Positions 23,597-28,830 of a stretch of DNA of 28,830 bases are shown one piece after another. Each line of letters starts with the position of its first letter. The first letter of the stretch is position 1. The stretch covers positions 1 to 28,830 of the forward strand of contig JBJEJW010000008.1 of assembly GCA_051878315.1 (NCBI GenBank), read 5' to 3'. The position numbers and the translations under genes were made by a program. The notes under the pieces are model-generated. The model was given only the letters and a program-made list of their open reading frames with translations, had not been told where the DNA came from and did no database searches. The DNA is from W0P28-013 sp051878315 (GTDB taxonomy: Bacteria > Bacteroidota > Bacteroidia > Bacteroidales > Paludibacteraceae).

Positions 23597-25390
23597 TTAT
23601 TGTTTTGATGGTGATTTGTATTCTTGTTTTGCAAACAAGGCAGCTCCGTAGGCACCCATCAATTCGGGAATATCCGAAAACGACACCTCGCAACCCGTCA
23701 TCAGTTCCAACGCGCGCACGATAGAGTGGTTGCGGAAAGTGCCGCCTTGTACTACAATATTTTTGCCGAGTTCGTCGATATTTTTAAGTTTTAGCACTTT
23801 GAAAAGGCAATTTTTGACAACCGAATAACTGAATCCGGCTGCGATGTCGGCGACAGGAGCGCCTTCGCGCATGGCTTGTTTCACTTTCGAGTTCATAAAC
23901 ACGGTACAACGCGTACCCAAGTCGCACGGATGCGCCGCTGTGCAGGCCAACTGCGCAAAATCTGCTACTTGGTAGCCGAGCATATTGGCAAACGTTTCGA
24001 TGAACGAACCGCAACCCGACGAGCAGGCTTCGTTGATTTCGATGCGGCGAATCGCACCGTTTTCAACGAATATGGCTTTCATGTCTTGTCCGCCGATGTC
24101 GAGTACGAACGATACGTTCGGATCGATGTGTGCGGCAGCCGAAAAGTGCGCCATCGTTTCTACAATGCCGTAATCGAGGTTGAATGCCGTACGTAACAGA
24201 TTTTCGCCGTAACCGGTAGCACAACTTTTTACAATGTTCACATTTTCAGGATGTTCCGTTACACTATATAGTTTTTGTAACGCTTCGGCAAATGTTTTGA
24301 AACTGTCGCCTTGGTTGCGGCGATAGTCGGTATAGACAATGTCGCCCGCACTATTCAGCAGTACCAATTTTGTGGTTGTGCTGCCCGAATCGACGCCCAA
24401 ATAGTAGTCAGCCTGTTGGTCGGTGATGAACTTGGCGCGCGGCACACAACGTCCCTGTTTTGTTTGGAACCAAGCGTCATATTCCGTTTTCGTCGTAAAT
24501 AGCGGTTGCAAACGGTTGGTTAAATCCGGCGGAGTAACATCGTGTGCAAATCGAACCAAATACACAAGTTCGCTTAAACGCACCGTCCGTTTCGATTGTT
24601 GCTTGGCCAGTAGGGCACAACCTGTGGCGGGCACATATTGCGCATTGTCGGGCAGTATGCACTCGTCCTCATTCAAACCAAGCACCTGCATGAAGTGCTG
24701 TTTCAATTGCGGCAGAAAGGCAAACGGTCCGCCGCAAAAAAAGACTTTCGGAACGATGTCCATACCGCGTGCCAGCGATGCTACTACCTGCATAGCCACT
24801 GCATTGAATACCGATGCAGCGATGTCGGCGCGGCTGACATTGCGCGCTATCAGATTTTGGATATCGGTTTTTGAGAAAACGCCGCAACGCGAAGCGATTG
24901 GATAAAGCGTTTCCGATTGTGCTGCAAGGGCATTCAATTCCGCCGTTTCGACTCCGAGTAGAGTAGCCGTTTGGTCGATGAATGCACCCGTGCCGCCGGC
25001 ACAACTGCCATTCATACGTATGTCAGGCACTTTTCCTTGCTCGAAAAAAATCATTTTTGAATCCTCGCCGCCCATATCGATGAAAGTATGCACTTCGGGA
25101 TAGTGGCGCTTGACCGTTTCGGCAGCGGCCACCACTTCTTGCACGAATGCGTAGCCGAGCCGTTCAGCAAAACCCATGCCAACGGAACCCGTCAGGACGA
25201 TATGCAGTTGCACATCGCCGAATGTATGGTAAAGTTTGCGGATAACGGTGTACGCTGCATGGCGTATGTCGGCATTATGGCGACTATAATCGGAAAAAAT
25301 AAGGCGATCGTTTGCGTCGAGCAACACCACTTTTAATGTGGTCGAACCGATGTCAACGCCAAGACTAAATGTATTTTTTTGTGATTTCAT
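23597..25390 (-). CDS. Double-ASKHA 2-hydroxyacyl-CoA dehydratase activase
   Basis: This 597-residue protein contains two BcrAD/BadF-BadG type ATPase domains in tandem. Domain one has GVDIGSTTLK (11-20), IDMGGEDSK (104-112), and cluster cysteines Cys130 (SCAGGTGAF) and Cys169 (SRCGVF). Domain two has GVDSGSTTTK (332-341), LDIGGQDMK (430-438), CSSGCGSF (Cys456, Cys460) and TRCTVF (Cys495). Single-domain activases form dimers with one bridging [4Fe-4S] cluster; here both halves are in one chain. Such proteins use ATP to push electrons to very low potential for a dehydratase or reductase partner, here presumably the DUF2229 protein. It is the first gene of its operon, behind a strong promoter and an operator-like repeat. 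Confidence 0.92.
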   Translation of the reverse strand: MKSQKNTFSLGVDIGSTTLKVVLLDANDRLIFSDYSRHNADIRHAAYTVIRKLYHTFGDVQLHIVLTGSVGMGFAERLGYAFVQEVVAAAETVKRHYPEVHTFIDMGGEDSKMIFFEQGKVPDIRMNGSCAGGTGAFIDQTATLLGVETAELNALAAQSETLYPIASRCGVFSKTDIQNLIARNVSRADIAASVFNAVAMQVVASLARGMDIVPKVFFCGGPFAFLPQLKQHFMQVLGLNEDECILPDNAQYVPATGCALLAKQQSKRTVRLSELVYLVRFAHDVTPPDLTNRLQPLFTTKTEYDAWFQTKQGRCVPRAKFITDQQADYYLGVDSGSTTTKLVLLNSAGDIVYTDYRRNQGDSFKTFAEALQKLYSVTEHPENVNIVKSCATGYGENLLRTAFNLDYGIVETMAHFSAAAHIDPNVSFVLDIGGQDMKAIFVENGAIRRIEINEACSSGCGSFIETFANMLGYQVADFAQLACTAAHPCDLGTRCTVFMNSKVKQAMREGAPVADIAAGFSYSVVKNCLFKVLKLKNIDELGKNIVVQGGTFRNHSIVRALELMTGCEVSFSDIPELMGAYGAALFAKQEYKSPSKQ

Positions 25391-25407
25391 TGGGTGTTAA
25401 TAGGGTT

Positions 25408-25427
25408 ATTTAATAGGTCTATTAAAT
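25408..25427. promoter_or_regulatory. 20-bp inverted repeat, candidate TetR operator
   Basis: ATTTAATAG-GT-CTATTAAAT is a perfect inverted repeat with 9-bp arms. It covers the predicted transcript start (about 25428) of the activase operon, and the half-site TTAATAGG recurs directly at 25397-25404. Size, symmetry and position are those of a TetR-family operator, and a TetR gene lies in the same operon. Confidence 0.55.
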
Positions 25428-25434
25428 TTGCATG

Positions 25435-25466
25435 CAAAGTTAGGAATTTTGTTCATATTCTCCAAA
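25435..25466 (-). promoter_or_regulatory. Promoter of the activase operon
   Basis: On the minus strand TTTG (25466-25463), 20 bases, then TAACTTTG (25442-25435) is a full Bacteroidota promoter. The predicted start site near 25428 falls at the edge of the inverted repeat at 25408-25427 and 38 bases before the activase ATG. Confidence 0.7.
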
Positions 25467-25475
25467 TTTTTGCAT

Positions 25476-25501
25476 AAAAAAAAACTTCCGTTGCCGAAAG
25501 T
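25476..25501 (-). terminator. Rho-independent terminator of the GNAT gene
   Basis: On the minus strand a 7-bp stem, ACTTTCG with CGGAAGT (one T-G wobble), closed by a GCAA tetraloop, is followed by T residues from 25484 to 25476 (nine). It begins 29 bases past the acetyltransferase stop codon and insulates it from the activase promoter that starts 10 bases further on. Confidence 0.8.
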
Positions 25502-25530
25502 CTTATTTGTAAATATTTCAAAATGTTGAT

Positions 25531-26064
25531 TTATAGATTGTTATTGATGAGTTGCCACACTGTTACATCGACGTAGATGTTGTTGCGTTGCAGCCAACTG
25601 CGCAATGTGGCTGTATGTACAAACGGCGTGGCTTTGTCAAAAAAATCCAAGCAAGCGGTATTGTCGATTGGTACATGTGCATACACCTGTTTCAGATGCA
25701 AAACGCCGAAAGCATAGTTGCAGAGTAGTGTCAGAGATTCGGCCGCAAAGCCTTCTCGTCGGCAAGTCTTATCGATTAGCAAACCGATGCCGGCACGTTG
25801 GTGCAAAGGGTCAAAATCGAACAAATCGACAGCACCGACGACCATTTTGTCGGCCTTGCGTTCAACCATTAGGCGTAACTGACGTTTTGTGTAAATGTCT
25901 TGGTCGGCAGTAGCGATATATTGGCGCAGTGTGTAGCGCGAAAATGGCTCGATAGTATTGCCGAAAGCCCACAATGCCGTGTCATTTTCCCAACGATAAA
26001 AGGAATCCAAATCTTCGGGTTCGGGGGCACGCAACGTAATTCTGTCTGAAGTAAGATAGGACAT
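25531..26064 (-). CDS. GNAT family N-acetyltransferase
   Basis: This 177-residue protein is a RimJ/RimL/SpeG-like acetyltransferase: SDRITLRAPEPEDLDSFYRWENDTALW at the N-terminus, the beta-4 strand KMVVGAVDLFDFDP, and the acetyl-CoA loop RAGIGLLIDKTCRREGFAAESLTLLCNYAF with an RAGIG form of the Q/RxxGxG/A motif. The C-terminal part (KQVYAHVPIDNTACLDFFDKATPF) has the usual Asn/Ser acceptor loop. Substrate is unclear; polyamines or protein N-termini are possible. The start at 26064 (MSYLTSDRI) is chosen from family alignment; an ATG two codons upstream is also possible, and longer frames overlap the divergent promoter. It is monocistronic, with its own promoter box and terminator. Confidence 0.85.
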   Translation of the reverse strand: MSYLTSDRITLRAPEPEDLDSFYRWENDTALWAFGNTIEPFSRYTLRQYIATADQDIYTKRQLRLMVERKADKMVVGAVDLFDFDPLHQRAGIGLLIDKTCRREGFAAESLTLLCNYAFGVLHLKQVYAHVPIDNTACLDFFDKATPFVHTATLRSWLQRNNIYVDVTVWQLINNNL

Positions 26065-26091
26065 TGACATAAACATCACAAATTTTAACCA

Positions 26092-26099
26092 CAAAGTTA
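26092..26099 (-). promoter_or_regulatory. -7 box TAACTTTG of the GNAT gene
   Basis: TAACTTTG on the minus strand lies 27 bases upstream of the acetyltransferase ATG. No well-placed -33 box is visible. It faces away from the rlmD promoter box 32 bases to the right. Confidence 0.5.
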
Positions 26100-26130
26100 G
26101 TAAAAAAATGGCAAATGGCATTTTTTTTTG

Positions 26131-26138
26131 TATTTTTG
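26131..26138 (+). promoter_or_regulatory. -7 box TATTTTTG of rlmD
   Basis: TATTTTTG ends 16 bases before the ATG at 26155, which implies a very short leader. It also places the in-frame ATG at 26128 upstream of the transcript, so translation should begin at 26155. Confidence 0.55.
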
Positions 26139-26154
26139 CAAAAAAATCAGTGTA

Positions 26155-27561
26155 ATGAGTAAAAAACAATTACCGCTTTTGCAAAATATAACCATTACCG
26201 ATGTCGCCGCCGAAGGAAAAGCGTTGGTCAAAGTGGATGATATGGTTGTGTTCACCCAATACGTCGTACCGGGCGATGTGGTTGATATTCAGTTGTATAA
26301 GAAGAAAAAAAACTATGCCGAAGGGCGCGTGGTGCAGGTGCATCATTACGCCGACAAACGCTGTGAAGCCGTGTGCGAACACTACGGTGTGTGCGGCGGC
26401 TGCAAATGGCAGATTCTGCCTTACGACGAGCAGTTGCGTTACAAACAGCAGCAAGTGGTTGATAATCTCACGCGCTTGGGACACATCGCGTTGCCCGAAG
26501 TGTCGCCCATTCTTGGCTCGAAAAAAATATACGGCTATCGCAATAAATTGGAATTCACCTTTTCCAATCGGCGCTGGCTGACTTCCGACGAAATAGTCGA
26601 TGCCGACGCAGGCGAACTGAATGGCGTAGGATTTCACATACCGGGCATGTTCGACAAAGTGCTCGATATTCGCAAATGCTGGTTACAGGACAACGTTTCG
26701 AACCGACTGCGCAACGAAATCAAGCGTTATGCCCTCGAGCACGGCTTGGAATTTTTCGATTTACGCCGACAGACCGGTTTCCTGCGTACACTCATGGTGC
26801 GCACCACTTCGACGGGCGAATTGATGCTGGTAGTCGTGTTTTTCAAAGAGGATACCGCTGCACGCGAAGCCTTGCTGAATCACATTGCCGACACGTTTCC
26901 CGAAATCACGTCGCTGTTGTACGTCATCAACGGCAAGTGCAACGACACCATCACCGACCAAGAGGTACATCTGTTCAAAGGCAGCGAAGCCGTTTACGAG
27001 CAGATGGAAGGGCTACGATTCAAAATCGGGCCGAAGTCGTTTTACCAAACCAACAGCGAACAGGCTTATGAACTCTATAAGGTGGCGCGTGTGTTTGCCT
27101 CGCTCACCGGCAACGAACTTGTGTATGACCTCTACACCGGCACCGGCACCATTGCCAACTTTGTGGCACGCAGTGCAAAACGCGTCATCGGCATCGAATA
27201 CGTGCCCGAAGCGATAGAAGATGCCAAGGTAAACTCCGCCCTGAACGGCATTGACAACACGCTCTTTTTTGCCGGCGACATGAAAGACATTCTCACAGCC
27301 GATTTTGTGTCCGAGTACGGACGCCCCGACGTGATAATAACCGACCCGCCGCGTGCCGGTATGCACGAGGACGTGGTGAACGTGATACTTGCCGCCGAGC
27401 CGCAACGCATTGTGTATGTGAGTTGTAATCCCGCCACGCAGGCGCGCGATTTGGCGCTGCTCGATGCCAAATACCGTGTGGCGGCCGTGCAGCCCGTGGA
27501 TATGTTTCCCCACACGCAGCATGTGGAGAATGTGGTGCAACTCATCCGCCGCAACGAATAA
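26155..27561 (+). CDS. rlmD: 23S rRNA (uracil-5-)-methyltransferase RlmD
   Basis: This 468-residue enzyme methylates a uridine of 23S rRNA (U1939 in E. coli) with SAM. The N-terminal TRAM domain (10-68) precedes an iron-sulfur motif with Cys74, Cys80 and Cys83 (CEHYGVCGGC) and Cys175 (RKCWLQ). The catalytic domain has the SAM loop DLYTGTGTIANFV (325-337), DPPRAG (397-402) and the nucleophile Cys424 in VYVSCNPATQARDL. All residues needed for activity are present. The RlmD/RlmC/TrmA families overlap, but length, TRAM domain and cluster cysteines fit RlmD-like enzymes; some Bacteroidota members may modify other uridines. The gene downstream follows by 30 bases. Confidence 0.9.
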   Translation: MSKKQLPLLQNITITDVAAEGKALVKVDDMVVFTQYVVPGDVVDIQLYKKKKNYAEGRVVQVHHYADKRCEAVCEHYGVCGGCKWQILPYDEQLRYKQQQVVDNLTRLGHIALPEVSPILGSKKIYGYRNKLEFTFSNRRWLTSDEIVDADAGELNGVGFHIPGMFDKVLDIRKCWLQDNVSNRLRNEIKRYALEHGLEFFDLRRQTGFLRTLMVRTTSTGELMLVVVFFKEDTAAREALLNHIADTFPEITSLLYVINGKCNDTITDQEVHLFKGSEAVYEQMEGLRFKIGPKSFYQTNSEQAYELYKVARVFASLTGNELVYDLYTGTGTIANFVARSAKRVIGIEYVPEAIEDAKVNSALNGIDNTLFFAGDMKDILTADFVSEYGRPDVIITDPPRAGMHEDVVNVILAAEPQRIVYVSCNPATQARDLALLDAKYRVAAVQPVDMFPHTQHVENVVQLIRRNE

Positions 27562-27591
27562 TAACAATACTAAACCTTAAATACAAACAAT

Positions 27592-28830
27592 ATGGCTTAC
27601 ATTGATGATTTCGGCTGTGAATACTCCGACGACAAAAAGACGTTTGTGCGTTGTCCTAAAGATTACAAAGGGCAACTATACCTTAAAGAGGGTGTAACGA
27701 GCATCGGAGAGAGCGCGTTCTATGGTTGCAGTGGCCTGACATCAATAACGATACCCAACTCCGTTACGAGCATTGGAGATTGGGCGTTCTATGGTTGCAG
27801 TGGCCTGACATCAATAACGATACCCAACTCCGTTACGAGCATTGGAGATTGGGCGTTCGATGGTTGCAGCGGCCTGACTTCGGTAACGATTGGTAATTCT
27901 GTAACGAGCATCGGCTATAAAGCGTTCTATGGTTGCAGCAGCCTGACTTCGGTAACGATACCAAACTCTGTAACGAGCATCGGCAGTGGTGCGTTCGATG
28001 GTACTGCTTGGTTGAGCAATCAGCCTGATGGCGTCGTTTATATCAACCAATCGCTTTATACCTACAAAGGTGAAATGCCCGCGAATACGTCTATCGTTGT
28101 GCGCGAGGGTACTACACAAATATGTGGTTCTGCGTTCAGGGGTTGCAGCAGCCTGACTTCGGTAACGATTGGTAATTCTGTAACGAGCATCGGCTATAAA
28201 GCGTTCTATGGTTGCAGCAGCCTGACTTCGGTAACGATACCAAACTCTGTAACGAGCATCGGCAGTGGTGCGTTCGATGGTACTGCTTGGTTGAGCAATC
28301 AGCCTGATGGCGTCGTTTATATCAACCAATCGCTTTATACCTACAAAGGTGAAATGCCCGCGAATACGTCTATCGTTGTGCGCGAGGGTACTACACAAAT
28401 ATGTGGTTCTGCGTTCAGGGGTTGCAGCAGCCTGACTTCGGTAACGATACCCAACTCTGTAACGAGCATCGGAGATTGGGCGTTCTCCGGTTGCAGCGGT
28501 CTGACTTCCGTAACGATACCCAACTCTGTAACGAGCATCGGAGATTGGGCGTTCTCCGGTTGCAGCGGTCTGACTTCCGTAACGATTCCGAACTCGGTTA
28601 CGAGCATCGGAGAGGATGCGTTCTATGGTTGCAGTGGCCTGACATCAATAACGATACCCAACTCCGTTACGAGCATCGGAGAGTCTGCGTTCTGTGGTTG
28701 CAGCGGCCTGACTTCTGTAACGATTCCGAACTCGGTTACGAGCATCGGAGATTGGGCGTTCTCCGGTTGCAGCGGTCTGACTTCCGTAACGATTCCGAAC
28801 TCGGTTACGAGCATCGGAGAGGATGCGTTC
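27592..28830 (+). CDS. BspA-like leucine-rich-repeat protein (3' end beyond window)
   Basis: An open frame runs from the ATG at 27592 to the last base with no stop, so at least 413 residues are encoded and the gene is cut by the window edge. After a short head (residues 1-33, MAYIDDFGCEYSDDKKTFVRCP) the protein is a BspA/LRR_5 array of 23-residue units of the type GCSGLTSITIPNSVTSIGDWAFY; AF.GC-like turns occur 15 times. Two copies of a non-canonical island (GTAWLSNQPDGVVYINQSLYTYKG...) interrupt it. No signal peptide is visible at the N-terminus. BspA relatives are often surface adhesins in Bacteroidales. The gene may share a transcript with rlmD. C-terminal domains, including any sorting signal, lie outside the window. 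Confidence 0.85.
   Translation, partial: MAYIDDFGCEYSDDKKTFVRCPKDYKGQLYLKEGVTSIGESAFYGCSGLTSITIPNSVTSIGDWAFYGCSGLTSITIPNSVTSIGDWAFDGCSGLTSVTIGNSVTSIGYKAFYGCSSLTSVTIPNSVTSIGSGAFDGTAWLSNQPDGVVYINQSLYTYKGEMPANTSIVVREGTTQICGSAFRGCSSLTSVTIGNSVTSIGYKAFYGCSSLTSVTIPNSVTSIGSGAFDGTAWLSNQPDGVVYINQSLYTYKGEMPANTSIVVREGTTQICGSAFRGCSSLTSVTIPNSVTSIGDWAFSGCSGLTSVTIPNSVTSIGDWAFSGCSGLTSVTIPNSVTSIGEDAFYGCSGLTSITIPNSVTSIGESAFCGCSGLTSVTIPNSVTSIGDWAFSGCSGLTSVTIPNSVTSIGEDAF
27691..28830 (+). repeat. 69-bp tandem repeat array (LRR_5 units)
   Basis: The array consists of near-identical 69-base units (23 codons) encoding leucine-rich repeats. Neighbouring units in 27715-27860 and in 28440-28577 are practically identical, while units further apart differ mainly at synonymous sites such as acatcaata against acttcggta. 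The long complementary open frames on the minus strand here are a by-product of this repeat. The array continues past the window. Confidence 0.9.
27872..28448 (+). repeat. 279-bp perfect tandem duplication inside the LRR array
   Basis: Bases 27872-28169 are identical to 28151-28448 (offset 279 bases, 298 identical bases, first mismatch on each side at 27871/28150 and 28170/28449). The offset is 93 codons, so the reading frame is kept. Each copy holds two leucine-rich units plus the GTAWLSNQPDG island, so the duplication adds a whole module to the protein. Confidence 0.9.

Noticed and set aside
20393..25390. One large activase gene broken by a frameshift
   Set aside because: The two parts are separated by a complete nitroreductase gene and each has its own start and stop, so a simple frameshift cannot explain the arrangement.
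27811..28814. Long open frames on the minus strand across the leucine-rich array
   Set aside because: They repeat with the same 69-base period as the plus-strand protein and are the mirror image of its codons. The plus-strand frame has a BspA-family translation and a start codon after rlmD.
27691..28830. Possible CRISPR array because of regular repeats
   Set aside because: The units are 69 bases long, contiguous, in frame and without unique spacers. They encode leucine-rich repeats.

Overview
This window looks like a chromosomal segment from a Bacteroidota bacterium, most likely of the order Bacteroidales. The signs are repeated Bacteroidota-type promoters (a TTG/TTTG box, about 17-20 bases, then TAnnTTTG), secreted proteins cleaved before Gln, and family members typical of that order: a short AMP nucleosidase, DUF4290, an Alr with MurF-type sequence, an OmpP1/FadL porin and a BspA-type leucine-rich-repeat protein. 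No rRNA, tRNA, CRISPR array, transposase or phage gene was found. The protein genes sit close together, and no gap exceeds 200 bases.

Layout. 1-185 is a GC-rich intergenic repeat with a terminator. 186-2946 (minus) is an operon amn - holA - 2-hydroxyacid dehydrogenase. 3011-3466 (plus) is a small HsdR-N-like PD-(D/E)XK protein that meets a DUF4290 gene tail to tail; DUF4290 follows tsaB on the minus strand. An AddA-like helicase-nuclease (4957-8118) diverges from tsaB. 8235-14043 is a plus-strand housekeeping operon: yicC, gmk, fabD, nagB, alr (with a MurF remnant), an IMPACT/YigZ protein and a small lipoprotein. 14219-16998 encodes a strange Tyr/His-rich and Ser/Arg-rich secreted protein followed by an OmpP1/FadL outer-membrane porin. 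A GH114-like lipoprotein (minus) and a TraB/GumN protein (plus) diverge at 18.0 kb.

19060-25390 (minus) is the most distinctive region. It reads as one unit: a double-ASKHA 2-hydroxyacyl-CoA dehydratase activase, a TM1586-type nitroreductase, a DUF2229 HgdB-like iron-sulfur protein, a TetR regulator and a DUF308 membrane protein. In many anaerobes the activase and DUF2229 parts form one very large protein; here they are separate genes with an oxidoreductase between them. The unit has a good promoter at 25435-25466, and a 20-bp inverted repeat lies at its predicted start site, a plausible operator for the TetR protein. A 30-bp perfect palindrome closes the unit at 19009-19038.

The right end holds a GNAT acetyltransferase (minus), rlmD (plus) and the start of a BspA-like leucine-rich-repeat gene that runs off the window. 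Its array contains a perfect 279-bp tandem duplication.

All functions are inferred from recognised motifs and family knowledge; no database search was run.
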